A DNA stretch of 64,000 nt from Utricularia gibba (GCA_002189035.1 NEEC01000014.1:2296501-2360500); one strand, 5' to 3'; positions 35,580 to 48,108 are shown, numbered from the stretch's first letter. The notes: a model not told the origin generated them from the sequence alone. Translations and numbers: made by a program.

Positions 35580-37477
35580 TCAAGCAGCAGCAACCTGCTG
35601 TAATTCTAGGTCCGCATGCTCTCTGATCCTTCGTTCGAGCTCAGGTCGAAAGTGTCGGATTAGACCCTGAACAGGCCAAGCAGCAGCGTCGCCCAACGCA
35701 CATATTGTGTGACCTTCGATCTGTTTTGTCAACTCCTGAAGCATATCAATCTCCTCGAGTTTAGCATTTCCAACTTTCATTCTTTCCATGATCATCCAAA
35801 GCCATCCAGTGCCTTCCCTACAAGGAGTACACTGTCCACAACTCTCATGTTTATAGAAGTAAGAAAGCCTTGCAATTGCATCAACGATATCAGTGGATTT
35901 ATCCATCACAATAACAGCGGCAGTTCCTAGTCCTGATTGAACAGCCTTAAGAGCATCATAATCCATGAGCACATCCTCACATACATCTTTGGGAATCAAG
36001 GGAACAGATGAGCCACCGGGTATAACGGCAAGTAAGTTATCCCACCCCCCACGAACACCACCACAGTGCCTCTCTATCAGTTCCTTGAATGGTATGCTCA
36101 TCTCCTCTTCAACGGTGCATGGCTTGTTTACATGGCCAGAGATACAAAACAATTTAGTGCCAGAATTATTCTTCCTTCCAAAACTCGCAAACCATTCTGG
36201 TCCACGCCTTAGTATGGTGGGCGAAACAGCTACTGTTTCGACATTGGTAACTGTTGTCGGGCAGCCATACAGCCCTGCATTGGCTGGAAATGGAGGCTTC
36301 AACCTAGGTTTTCCTTGCTTGCCCTCAAGGCTTTCCAGAAGAGCTGTCTCTTCACCACATATGTAGGCCCCGGCACCATAGTGGATATGGACATCAAAAT
36401 CATACCCCGAGCCACATGCATTCTTTCCCAGTAATCCGGCCTCGTAAGCTTCTCTCCTGGCCTTCTCCAAGTTCCTTCTTTCATTGACATACTCACCACG
36501 AATATAAATATAGGCAGCAGTTGCCCTCATCCCCACACCAGCTATTAAGCATCCTTCCAGCAATTTATGTGGGTCATGGCGCATAATCTCTCTATCCTTA
36601 CACGTTCCTGGCTCACTTTCATCGGCATTAACAACAAGGTAAGAAGGACGGCCATCAGATGTCTTTGGCATAAAAGACCATTTAAGACCAGAAGGAAAAC
36701 CAGCACCACCACGGCCTCTAAGACCAGATTTCTTGATCTCATTGACAATCCAATCTGTTCCCTTCAGCACAAGGTCTTTTGTCCTATACCAATCCCCACG
36801 TTTCATAGCACCCTTCAGAAAGGGTCATGTAGCCCATAAAGATTTGTAAAAATGCGATCTTCATCTCTCAGGCCCCCGAAATGAGTCTTCTCCGGAGGCG
36901 GAGGAGGTGGTGGAGGTTGCTGAGCTGCAGTTGCAGAGTTCGTTGCAGCATCAGCACTCAAAAATCTTGTTGATAGGGACCAACTCTGACGTGAAAGCCG
37001 AGCCAGAGCACTCCCATGCGGAGAAAAAATAGATTTTATAGGAGCCTAAAAAAATTCACAAGCTTAGTCACCACTTTTCACACAAATGACATGGTGCAAG
37101 GCAGCAGCACAATACTGAACCTCAACTACTCCAAAACATTCTATCTTTAAACTCTTGCAAAAAAATCCCAATTTTGCAAAAAAGTTCAAGACAAACAAGC
37201 AACAATTATTTGGTAAGATACATTTTTCAAATTCCGTAGTCACAATCATGGCCATCAACGAGAAATTCCCCAAAAGGGTTCGAACACAATTCGATGAAAA
37301 GAAAAAAAAAAAGAGTAATCCATACATTAAATCCCTATGCACGAAACAAGAAAATATAAATGGGTAGGAGTAGTTTCAGGGTCTAAGACAATATGCATAA
37401 ATCTCAAGATCCAAACAGAAAAACGAGATCAATTATACGTTCCATTTTGTTGAAAAACGAGGAGTGAGGCATACCAT
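35580..37477 (-). CDS. NDUFV1: NADH:ubiquinone oxidoreductase 51-kDa subunit (NDUFV1), mitochondrial
   Basis: The complex I subunit that binds NADH and FMN and carries an iron-sulfur cluster. Exon 1 contributes only the start codon (37475-37477, ATG|GTATGC). Exon 2, 37045-35580, carries everything else without introns; about 489 aa. The N-terminal [20 protein letters not shown] is a mitochondrial presequence, followed by a proline run and [15 protein letters not shown]. Motifs: [18 protein letters not shown] (FMN/NADH), [39 protein letters not shown], and the cluster ligands [14 protein letters not shown] plus [10 protein letters not shown]. One base appears missing at 36817/36818, after LHDPF, before [10 protein letters not shown]. 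An essential, normally single-copy type of gene is unlikely to be dead, so a consensus error is favoured. Confidence 0.95.
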
Positions 37478-38172
37478 GAAGCATGAATGTCTTTCCCTGA
37501 GTACGAGCTCAAGATGCGCGTCCCTGCAGCTTATCACAGCAGTCCTCTGGAGAGCATCGAGCCACGAACAGCAGTCATCCGGCGCACAGCGGTCGTCGTG
37601 GGCGCACAAGAAGATAACCGTCGGATTCAACTCTACGTAAATCGAGATCCGTTGGATTGAAAAACCGGAATGCCTGAAGAATTCACGCAACGTGGAGCAT
37701 CAACTCAACGCAATTGTCTTGTCTTTACGGAGGCCGGTCCGGGCCGCTAATGGAATGAATGGGCCAAAGCCCAATACATCCAAATTGAGATCACCTTATT
37801 ATTGCATTCCCAAAATAACCCTTGCCGTACGTTCGCTGTACAAAAGCTGTTCTTCCCTTTCCCTTGCACAGTTGTATCAGAGGAGCGATGCTATGCTGGG
37901 GTCTGCCTTTCACACCTCCAAACAGTAGCTAGGTTACGACATTAAAAAATATATAAAAGAATGCGCATTCATGTCTATGAAGCGGGATCTCCAGAATCAA
38001 TGGTAGGTCCACGGCAAAAAGGCTCCTTTCGGTTCCCCGACTTCATTTCATTCGACTGTAGCATCGCCATCTTCGCATTTCTTCCAAGATCTGCTATTTT
38101 CTTCAAGACCCATTTCCCCGAATTCCCACATTCAAGAATCATTCCGTTCCTTGGATTTGTATTCCAAAATCG
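37478..38172. promoter_or_regulatory. Divergent upstream region of NDUFV1 (-) and GT47 (+)
   Basis: About 700 bp between two divergent starts. The NDUFV1 leader is within about 37478-37720. Promoter content is inferred from position only. Confidence 0.45.
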
Positions 38173-39940
38173 ATGAAAACACCTCTTATTTGCCTCGGAA
38201 TATGCATTCCCCTGTTATTGGGAACAGTAATGATAGCCGGAACCCTAGACTACAAGTCCCAGTTGGCCTCGTTTCTCCAGTTCAGAGATGCCGCGTTGCC
38301 CTGTACAGAGGCACCTTCCCCTCTACGCGTCTACATGTACGATTTGCCGGGCCGATTCAACATCGGGTTGATGGACTCGGGTTCGGTGCCAATGAGACTG
38401 TTACGGCTGCTAATTTCCCAACGTGGAGATGGCACACTGGGCTATGGAGACAACACAGCGTCGAGTACTGGATGATGGCTTCGCTGATTTATGGGGGAAA
38501 CGATCGAGTTGCTGTCCGGGTTACGGATCCGGGTTCCGCCGATGTGTTTTTTGTGCCGTTTTTCTCGTCAGCCAGTTTCGACCTCCATGTGAAGAATATG
38601 AGAGAGGTGAATTCCATTGATGAGAAGTTGCAGGTGCGTTATACGTTTTTAAACTAATCAATCCTCTGGTATTTGCATGTGCATTCTCCCCAGACTAGCA
38701 ATTTGAGCTTTTTCTGAGCATAAAGAGAGAAATATTTGAGCAGAGGAGAGGAGGCTGACTGTTTTGTGGGGTTTTTGCTACCTGAAAGTTTGAAAATAAA
38801 GAAGGTTTAAGCAACACAAACAGTAGATCAGTGAATCAAATTTGTGTCTTGCTGTAAAACGCATTCAATGTTTCCTAGCCTAAGGGCCCTTCTTTTATGG
38901 CCTGCATTACATTCCATCTACAGAGTGACTTGCCATTTGTAGGTTATGTGCTTCTTACAGGACATTGCTGTCATGGCAGGCTGAGATTGTCAACTTCCTG
39001 AGGGCATCAGAACATTGGCAAAGATCCGGTGGACGAGACCATGTGATTCCTGTGCATCATCCTAATGCATTCAGACATCATCGGGGCTCGGTCAACACAT
39101 CCATATTCATTGTGTCTGATTTCGCTCGGATAATGTCAATCGCCAGGCTCACCAAGGATGTTGTCGCCCCTTATCCTCACATGGTGGAATCTTACTTGAA
39201 CGATGATGGGATCAACGATCCCTACCACTTCCGCAGAACGCTTCTCTTCTTCCGCGGTGGGACGAAGCGGAAAGCAGTATGATGATCACTGAACCCACAT
39301 GGATTGGCTCATGCTCTCCCGAACTTGCCCTGATCTTTCTTCACTTGTTCAGGAAGGGAAAATCAGAGGCAAACTGCGCAAGATTCTTAATGGAATAGAG
39401 GATGTCGTGTACGATGAGGCGCATGCATCCCAGGAAGGCTTCAGAGCTGTAAGCCTCCCTTCTCAGAACCGTTTTCATTCAGAACCCTTTGCCAGCTATT
39501 GTTAATCCGACTCTTCTCACCAGTCAACTGAACAAATGCGTTCATCGAAGTTCTGCCTCCACCCTGCTGGTGACACCCCGTCCTCTTGCCGCCTTTTCGA
39601 TGCGATTGTGAGCCACTGTGTACCAGTGATCGTCAGCAACAGGATCGAGCTCCCTTACGAGAGTGAGCTGGATTACAAGGAGTTCTCCATCTTCTTCTCC
39701 GATGATGAGGCCCTGACGCCAGGCTACATGGTGAACAAGCTGAGGGAGGTGCCCAAGGAGAAGTGGACGAGCATGTGGTTTGAGCTTAAAAGCATTGCTC
39801 ATCATTTCGAATTTCAGTATCCTCTGAAGAAGGACGATGCAGTTGACATGATCTGGAAGCAAGTCCGGCAGAGGGTCCCCGCTGTAAAGCTGGCTGTTCA
39901 CCGGAGTCGGAGGCTGAAGATACCCGATTGGTGGAGATGA
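38173..39940 (+). CDS. GT47 exostosin-family glycosyltransferase (ARAD-like)
   Basis: A Golgi type II enzyme probably acting on cell-wall polysaccharide. Exons: 38173-38633, 38980-39276, 39353-39448 and 39524-39940; 423 aa once one missing base is allowed. A signal anchor ([19 protein letters not shown]) is followed by [17 protein letters not shown]. Later family blocks: [77 protein letters not shown], and [20 protein letters not shown] with [21 protein letters not shown] -1 frameshift lies at the G run 38379-38381, between GLMDSG and [11 protein letters not shown]. It is similar to arabinosyltransferase-like ARAD proteins, but the subclade is not proven. Convergent with the DUF579 gene, 107 bp apart. 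Confidence 0.88.
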
Positions 39941-40047
39941 CTGGTTCGGTTCCATGGGGGGAGGGGAGGGAGGATACCAACTACTTGCACCGTGAAGCCC
40001 TGGCAATACACACCATCAATAAACGGCAATGATGTCGATGTTCTGAA

Positions 40048-41086
40048 TCAAGTGGTTGCTTTGAGAAAGGAAAATTGTTTATTTATAGACTGTGAAGTGT
40101 CTGAAGAATCATATAAGGAAAGTAATATGGTTTCCGGGAAGTTGCGCTGCCGTGAAATTACCCTAGCAAAAATAGACGGTCTTATCTGTGGCCGGGGGAT
40201 CTCGAAATGCCACAGTTTCCCAGCCCCATTCACCAGATACTTGCGGCACAAGAATCTCTCAGCGTACGTTTTCTCCACTTTCCTCTCCACATCATGAAGG
40301 AAAACGTGCGTGTTCCCAGGTTTCGTCCGGTTCCTCGCCATCACCGCCGCCGAGTATATGGCCGCCATTCTCCCCGGCGCCTTCGCGTAGTACCCCCGCG
40401 GCGCGTCGATCATTATCAGATCCCACTCCGTGTCGTAAACTCGATTCGAGAGCATGTTCAGCGCCAATCTGCAATTTGGATCCCGATTCAAAATTCGCGA
40501 CTCATCGTGGATTTCGACTTTCTTTATCAAGTTTACCTGCATTTGTCGTTGCCGCGGAGGAACGCGTTCGCCGGCCAGCACTGCGATTCGGTCTCGTAAT
40601 GCCGCAGGAGCTCGTCCGCCTCGGAGAGGTGTGTCCGATACGGCACCGTTTCAGCTCTCAACATCGGCGCGTTCTTCAACACGCTCGCCACCCATTTCGG
40701 ATCCTCCTCTAGGAAAAGCGTGTTCCCACCCGGGTTCAACCCGGCCCACATCAGCGAATCGTAACCCAGACCGAAAACGAGAAAATCGCACGGCGCCTGT
40801 TTCTTCAACACCTCCAAAGACACGGTAATCTCGCCCAACGTCTGCTGCGGCACCACCGTCGAAGTCGCGTAGTGGACGAGGGCATCCATCGCGACCACCG
40901 TGGTCCCCCACCGGAACCATTGCTCTCCCACGCGCCACCCCCAAAACACGAGATCGCCGTCCGGTATGGGGTTAGCAGGAAAGCATACACCGCCGCCGTG
41001 ACTCCGATGACGCCCAGGAAGAGATAGAGTCCCCATAGCTTCTCCGGTTTGGCCCAATTCCCCATTTTCTCTCTGATTTTCGTCAT
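40048..41086 (-). CDS. GXM: Glucuronoxylan 4-O-methyltransferase-like (DUF579)
   Basis: GXM enzymes methylate glucuronic acid side chains of xylan in the Golgi. Two exons: 40537-41086 and 40048-40468; about 323 aa after allowing one missing base. The N-terminal GLYLFLGVIGVTAAVYAFLL is a signal anchor. The DUF579 core contains HYATSTVVPQQTLGEI, APCDFLVFGLGYDSLMWAGL, GGNTLFLEEDPKWV, TVPYRTHLSEADELL, EWDLIMIDAPRGYYAKAPGR and HVFLHDVERKVEKTYAERFL. The anchor and the core are in different frames; the switch must lie between about 40870 and 40995, and the G run (plus-strand C run 40938-40942) is a likely place. IRX15-type proteins are the main alternative. Confidence 0.87.
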
Positions 41087-41600
41087 GGTTGGATTAAATA
41101 AACTGAAAGGCGAACTCAAGGAAGCTGATCTAGAAGAAAAAAAACTCAGATCCAGAGAAAAAAATGATCACAAACCGTGTGTTTTGTTTTCTTATAGATT
41201 TTTTCTCCAACTACAATCTGTCAGGATTGGACATGTCGACGGCCATGAATTATTACGATTAATTTTAATTACAAAAAAAACCGCAAGGGAAGCCGGTAAG
41301 GGTGGCTGTTAGTGTGAACATTGGAAATTACTTTATAATATTTAAACTGATTTTCTGTATATAATATTCATAATTAACGAGAGTCCAATTTTGTGGGCCC
41401 CTACCGATCCTCTTATCGAAGTAGTTTATCATTTTCGTTTGCATTTTTTAATTGTAAAAGTTTTATTTTGAAAATTGAGAAAAAGGAAAAGCGTATGAGC
41501 GTTTGGGGCACGCGACCGTTTCGAGCTTTGACGAATTTACCCCCAGCGGGTATATGATGCCCGTGAAGAGTTTCTAGGAATTACTCGGCGACTGGCGGCG
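41087..41600. promoter_or_regulatory. Divergent upstream region of GXM (-) and NTF2 (+)
   Basis: About 510 bp between two divergent starts, AT-rich at 41320-41480. Promoters are inferred from position. Confidence 0.45.
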
Positions 41601-42476
41601 ATGGATCCTGATGCGGTGGCGAAGGCGTTCGTCGACCACTACTATTCTACTTTCGATACCAACCGTAGCGGCCTCGCGGGATTATATCAAGACTCGTCAA
41701 TGCTTAGTTTCGAGGGTCAGAAAATCCAGGGCGCACAGAACATTGCAGCGAAACTCAACGGCTTGCCGTTTCAACAGTGCCAGCATCAGATCACCACCGT
41801 CGATTGCCAGCCATCTGGACTCGCTGGTGGAATGCTCGTCTTTGTTTCTGGGAATCTTAAGCTTTTGGGGGAACAGCACGCCCTCAAGTTTAGCCAGGCA
41901 CGTTGCTCTTGCTCTGCAGATCCGTGCTTTCGTGGATTTATACTAGATTCACTGTGCATCCGATACTACACTGTGAATTTTAGGTTTTCTGGTATTTGAA
42001 TTGCATTTTTTGAAGCTTTTGCACGAAAATTTGAGATGACTGGTTTTCTTTTTATTTTGTGAACTTGACCATAGGCCAGTCCCATGTTAACCTTCCAAAT
42101 TGATTCTAGAGTTCTTCCTTTTGCGAAATGCAAGCTTTCGTTTCAAATTTGGCTTCATGTTGAATTATTTTACAGACCAGTTGGAGTTTCGTCTCCATGT
42201 TTTGTGTATGCAGTTTGAGGCATGCTGTGCATTTTTAATTGCAATGTAGTAAAGAGAAGTTCATTTGACAACGACAAGAGATTTGCGCTTCCCTGTTATC
42301 TGTACAGAGGAGATTCAGGAAATGAAACTCATGTGCCAAGTTGTTGCTTTCTTGATTGATATACTGCTCATTGATGATTTTACATTGGGTCACTTTTGCA
42401 GATGTTCCATCTAATCCCTACTCCTCAGGGAAGCTTTTATGTCTTGAATGACATCTTCAGGCTGAACTATGCCTAA
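41601..42476 (+). CDS. NTF2: Nuclear transport factor 2 (NTF2)
   Basis: It imports RanGDP into the nucleus. Two exons, 41601-41897 and 42402-42476, give exactly 123 aa, the usual length. Exon 1 has AKAFVDHYYSTFDTNRSGLA, LYQDSSMLSFEGQKIQGAQN and LVFVSGNLKLLGE; exon 2 has MFHLIPTPQGSFYVLNDIFR and ends LNYA. The intron begins GC (AGCCAG|GCACGT) and ends TTTTGCAG; no GT donor gives the right phase to the conserved MFHL segment. It appears intact. Confidence 0.95.
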
Positions 42477-42865
42477 GATTTTCCAAATTCAACAACCCCC
42501 ACCTGCCTGCGCGCAGCCACTTGGGAATCTTCTATCCTCATGGCCTTGAACCCGTATCTTATCATGTGTTTTTTTTTTCTTCTTCTTCTTCAGTGGTGAA
42601 CTCATGTCTTCCTCTCTATGGTCTCTTTCTGATTTGATGAATTTGTTAGCCTTCTTGGTGCATGCCTCCATTCGCAGCCAGTTGCTTTGGTGTATGAACT
42701 CCAGAACAGCAGATTTTGTTGTCCTGTTTGCACTATATGTCTGCTTTTCGGTTTTACTTGTAACTGACTAATGTAGTCTTAGTAGTTTTTGGGGTTATGC
42801 GGTCTCCTTGGTGCAACTTGAATTTCATTACATGTTTTGCTCGCTGCAATACAGTTACAACTTGT
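42477..42865. other. Spacer between convergent NTF2 and membrane-protein genes
   Basis: The 3' UTRs of two convergent genes; CT-rich near 42570-42600. No gene is seen. Confidence 0.45.
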
Positions 42866-43397
42866 CTAACTCAGCTCACCCTCCTCGGCGATTGCACCGG
42901 CGGTACCTGGCAATCCCAATCGTGGCAGGTGAGAAATTTTGACTCCCGGGAAAGATGGTGGGACGAAATTCTCCGCAGCGTCGTTGATCCGTTCTGCTAC
43001 CGGAGTTGTTCTCCTCCGCAAGAGTCTTCCGATGATTCCGGTGAGGGATTTCAGGGGTTCCTTAAAACGTGTTTCAGACTCAGAATTAGCGACACTTCGG
43101 AAACTTGCCACGCCAATGTGACCGCGATCGTCGACGCAAGGAGGCAGTGAGTAATCAAGTTCTGCCGATGTATCTTCTTCAGCTCCCTTTTTATTTCTTC
43201 CATGGCGTTGCCCGGCTGCTGCTATCAAGTATCATCCAATCGTAGTGATCCCCATTTGGCACTAAATGAGTAGCATTAGATAGAATGCGTACCTCCGGCG
43301 CTGTTTCCGACGCTGAGAGATGATCCGATGAGGAGGCGGCGGCGATTTTTTCATCGGTGAGACTTCTGTGACTCATGCCCTTGCTGTCTACCTCCAT
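42866..43397 (-). CDS. Conserved plant membrane protein of unknown function, frame disturbed
   Basis: Two exons (minus): 43293-43397, encoding MEVDSKGMSHRSLTDEKI, and about 43215/43221-42866. The acceptor sits in repeated CAG triplets, so its exact base is uncertain. Exon 2 begins with the amphipathic MEEIKRELKKIHRQNLITHC, then the hydrophobic LLASTIAVTLAWQVSEVSLI, which fits a family of small plant membrane proteins I recall without a function. After LKHVLRNP the frame must shift by one missing base (plus-strand G run 43054-43057) to continue LKSLTGIIGRLLRRR and ENFVPPSFPGVKISHLPRLG. About 151 aa. The plus-strand ORF over the same bases looks like a shadow. Confidence 0.55.
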
Positions 43398-44059
43398 CGC
43401 TCCCTCCCTGCTGGTCCCTTCTGCATCTAACACGTACCAAATAACTTCATCGACAACACATTTGAAATATTTTCATTTTTCGTAAAAAACGAATAAAAAT
43501 TCAATAATTTATAAAACAGGGAAATTAAGTTATAAAATAATATATATTATTTAAAATCAAATTCTTGAATTTACCCATGATCTTGAGTTAAATTAATTAA
43601 ATCCATTATTAAAAAAATTAAACCAAAAAAAATCAAAAGTTATATATTTTAACATGTGCTTGTGTGATCCACAACCCCCTCGCCAACCCCTTCTTCTGTC
43701 TTTCTTTTTTATTACGTGTATCCATTGTAATGAAATTCATAGTACACAATCATTATGTACTTGATGCCAAGGAACCCATTCACAAATTGCAACACAAACC
43801 AAAACAGCTTGTGTTTTTTGTCTCATTTCCCATTCTCCTGCTTCTTGATTTCATCGTCAATCCACTTTTCAACGTGGAGACAGACGAGCAGGTGTTAGTC
43901 CGCATTGGACAGACTTGAGAGCATCCGAATCATGTCGGAGGCGAGGCGGACAACGTGGCACATTGATTGATGCCTTCAGTTTACAGGGAAGAAGCCATTG
44001 TCGCAATGTCACCAATCATGCTAACGAAGGAAACCTAACGAATTCATGAGATTCAATCT
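43398..44059. other. AT-rich spacer left of the retrotransposon
   Basis: Upstream of the membrane-protein gene, AT-rich at 43480-43640. A plus ORF near 43664 has no family character. Confidence 0.5.
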
Positions 44060-44627
44060 TGATACGACACTTCAATCAACAAGTGATTGGCAAACCAGAT
44101 CTTGGTTGAAAAGAAGCAATCCCTCAAGAAAAATAATTTGGCCCTCAAGGATTGAAAGATCCTTACAACTCAAACTATGAACTTGGATCATACTCACAGA
44201 ATCAATGAAGAAATTGGGAGTGATAAACCACACACTAGACATCACAACCAAGACTTGATAAATCTAAGTTCTACAAGAATTCAAGGAAGTAGAATAGCTC
44301 TCAAAAGTGATTACAATCAAACTTGTCCAAAACATGAGTAAGGCCTTCTTAAATAGATGAAGGATTGAGCCTTATTAGAGGAAAAGTAGTAATAATAATG
44401 TATTTGGTAGTAATAGGTTTTCTCTAATCAAATTGATGTACTTTGAGAATATTGAATTCCATGCCCAACACCTTATAGCTTGGTTGATTGGCCTATAAGC
44501 TCTTAAGCACTTCTTGATTCTTTTTGCTCTTGATCTAGTTATTGGTCCAACTGAAATAAATGGAGAATTATTGATCTTGTGTCCTTTATTTTCATTGGGA
44601 TAATCTATAGCATACATGATCTCATCA
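44060..44627 (-). repeat. 3' LTR of the retrotransposon
   Basis: 568 bp, the plus-strand left repeat, matching the right repeat along its whole length with many substitutions and few indels. It ends next to the polypurine tract. Confidence 0.92.
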
Positions 44628-44641
44628 TCCCCCCTTCTTCT
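44628..44641 (-). other. Polypurine tract
   Basis: On the minus strand AGAAGAAGGGGGGA lies directly before the 3' LTR, the expected site for plus-strand DNA priming in reverse transcription. Confidence 0.85.
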
Positions 44642-44714
44642 AGCAGATTTATCCTTGAATCATCACCATCTACATCACAAGGAATCAAGTCAGCAATATT
44701 GAACGTGGAGTGCA

Positions 44715-47700
44715 CTAAAATCTCACCTGAAAGTTCAATATTATAAGCATTATCATTGATTTTTTCAATGATTTGAAAGGGTCCATCTCCTCTGGGTGAA
44801 AGCTTTGAATGCTTTTTGCTTGGAAATCTTTTCTTTCGAAAATGTACCCAAACCCAATCTCCTGGTTGTAGAGTAACTTTTTTCCTATGTTTATTTGCTT
44901 TAGCTGCACACTACATGTTTTTGTCTTCCAATTGATTTCGAACCTTTTCATGTAGTGTTCTGATGGCATTTGCTCTCTTAGCACCATCAAAACTACGAAA
45001 TTCATCATATGGCAAGGGCAACAAGTCTATAGGTGCACGAGGATTAAAACCATACACAATTTCAAAAGGAGAACAATGAGTAGAAGAATGTATTGCTCTA
45101 TTATATGCAAACTCAACATGAGGTAAGCAATCTTCTTATGTTCTAATGTTCTTTTTTATGATGGCACGAAGTACGGTAGCTAGGGTTTGGTTTGTTACCT
45201 CGGTTTGTCCATCAGTTTGGGGATGACAAGTGGTAGAGAAAATAAGTTTTGTTTCCAACTTACTCCAAAATGTACGCCAAAAGTGGCTAAGAAACTTTGT
45301 GTCACGATCACTTACAATGGTAAGTGGCATACCATGAAGCCTAACAATCTCCCTGAAGAATAAATCGGCAATATGCGAATCATCATCAGTTTTGTGACAA
45401 GGAATTAAATGTGCCATCTTGGAGAACCTATCCACGACTACAAATATTGAATCCTTTTCCCTTTGAGTCCTTGGTAATTTTAAAACAAAATCCATAGAAA
45501 GGTCAATCTAAGGGTAAAGAGGAGTAGGAAGAGGAGTGTACAATCCTTAAAAAATTGATTTTGATTTGGCTTTCTTGCACACCAAACATCTTCCACAGAT
45601 TATTTCCACTTTTTTTTCATGTGTGGCCAATAGAAGTGTTGTTGAAGCATGTCCAACGTCTTGATGATCCCAAAATGCCCCATTAGACCACCACCATGAG
45701 CTTCTTTCACTAAAAACTCACGAATTGAACATTGAAGAATACATAATCTATTATTTTTTAAAAGAAAATCATCTTGCCTATGGAAGTTTTCAAGAAGTTT
45801 ATGTTCACATGCAAGATAAATATCTTTAAAATCATGATCAAGATTATAAAATTCTTTTATCATTGACAATTCAAGAATTTGAGCATCAAGAGTAGCTAAA
45901 AGTGTGTGCTTTCGTGACAATGCATCTGCTACAATATTCTCTTTACCTTTCTTGTATTTTATAATATAAAGAAAGGTATCGATAAACTCCACCCATTTTG
46001 CATGTCTTCTATTGAGATTTTTTTTACTCTTAACATGCTTCAAACTTTTGTGATCTGTATGGATAACAAACTATTTGTGCCAAAGATAATGTTTCCAAGT
46101 TTCAAGTGCTCTAATCAATGAGTGCAACTCCTTATCATAAGTTGGGTAATTTAGTGTAGCTCCACCTAATTTTTCACTGAAATAGGCAATAGGTCGACCT
46201 CCTTGAATGAGAACAGCACCTATTCCAACTCCAGAAGTATCGCATTCAATTTCAAATGTGTTAGAGAAATCAGGTAATGCAAGTAAATGAGCTAAGCTAA
46301 GCTTATCCTTAAGTGTCTTGAAAGCATGTTCTTGTCTCCCCACCAAAATTGCACATTTTTCTTCACAACCTTGTTCAATGATGCAGCAATTGTGCTAAAA
46401 TCTTTTACAAAACGACGGTAGAAGCTAGCCAATCCATGGAAATTGCGCACTTCTCCAATTGTAGTAGGAGTTGGCCATTCTCTAATTGTTTTCACCTTTT
46501 CTTCATCTACTAAAATACCTATATCACTTACAATATAGCCAAGAAAGAGATTTTGTTTGTGCAAAAGTCGCACTTTTTTATATTAGCATACAAACACTCT
46601 TTTCTCAAAACAACCAACACCTCACGTAAATGACATGTATGTTCATCTAGTGTCTTACTATACACAAGAATATCATCAAAGTAAATAATAACAAATCTAC
46701 TAAGAAAGGGACCCAATACATGATTCATCAATCTCATGAAAGTACTATGTGCATTAGTCAACCCAAAAGGCATAACTAACCATTCAAATAAACCAAACTT
46801 AGTTTTGAAAGCACCCTTCCATTCATCCCCCTTTCTCATCCTAATTTGATCATATCCACTACGTAAATCAATCTTAGAGAAAATGCATGATCCATGTAAT
46901 TCATCTAACATATCATCAAGCATAGGTATAGGATGACTGTACTTAACCGTTATTTGGTTGATGGCTCTACAATCAGTGCACATTCTCCATGTTCCATCAT
47001 GTTTTGGCATCAATAACACTGGAACTAAGCATGGACTAACACTCTCCCTCACCAACCCCTTAGCCATGAGTTCTTCCACTTGGCGTTGGATTTCTTTGGT
47101 TTCATCAGGGTTGGCTCTATACGCAGCTCAGTTTGGGATTTGAGCACCATGAATGAAATCAATTTGATGTTCTATTCCTCGGTATGGTGGTAATCCAAGC
47201 AATTCTTCTGGAAAAACATCATTGAATTCCTGCAAAACAAATTTAATGCAAGTAGGAAGATCCTCTTGTGATTTAGAGTTGTGTGATAAAGACTCTTTAA
47301 ACAAGAACAAAAGAAAGAGATTTCTGACATGTAACACTCTTTTCACATCACTCATTCTTGCAACAAGGCATTCCACTTCTTTTTTCCTCACAACTCATTC
47401 ATTCACGTCTTTCTTTTCACTCTCTTTTTTAGATGTTCTTTTCGTTTCTCTTGATATCTTTGTTTTCTCTCCCAAGCTCTCATCCCTCGAATCACCAAAG
47501 GATTTGATAGCAGCAGCAATCTTAACTTGATTCTCGTGTGCCGCTTTTAGAGATAAAGGCACCAATGTGATTGGTTTTACTTTCATAGAAAATGAATAAT
47601 TGTTAGTATAGCCATTATGGATCACCTTCCTATCGTATTGCCACGGCTTTCCCAAGAGTATGTGTCCAGCATGCATGGGCACTACATCACAAAGAACCTT

Positions 47701-47955
47701 ATCCTGATACTTTCCAATTTGGGAAGCAACAAGAACTTGTTTATTGATCTTTAATTCACTCCCTTCGTTCAACCATTGAAGCCTGTAGGGATTTGGATGT
47801 TTAAGAATAGGAAGATGGAGTTTATCCACCATGAGAGTACTAGCAACGTTTGTGCAACTACCTCCATCAATTATTAGGCTACAAACTTTCTTATTCACAA
47901 AGCAACGTGTATGGAATAAGTTTTCTCGTTGCTCCTCCATTGGCTTAGCATTCAT
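44715..47955 (-). pseudogene. Degenerate pol: protease, RT, RNase H, integrase
   Basis: Minus-strand pieces in order: protease near 47800-47955 (SLIIDGGSCTNVAS); reverse transcriptase 46528-47079, with the catalytic YFDDILVYS; RNase H 46071-46346 ([16 protein letters not shown]); integrase zinc-binding region near 45600-45720 ([13 protein letters not shown]); and integrase core 45136-45495, with VSDRDTKF and [10 protein letters not shown]. The pieces lie in different frames separated by stops, so no full polyprotein can be made. Confidence 0.88.
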
Positions 47956-48108
47956 GGCTAAAGTTTTTCTTGTTACTAAACTTTAGCCAATAACAGGTTG
48001 TTGTTCCCCATCATCTATCTCCTGTACTTCACTTCCACTTTCACACTCAACTTCAAATTCAACATCTCCAGAGTCCCTTAGAATCATAGTCCTTTTGTTT
48101 GAGCATTC

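Noticed and set aside
42797-43150. Plus ORF, a possible Cys-rich protein
   Set aside because: Antisense of the membrane-protein gene; the minus strand carries a coherent helix plus matching splice sites.
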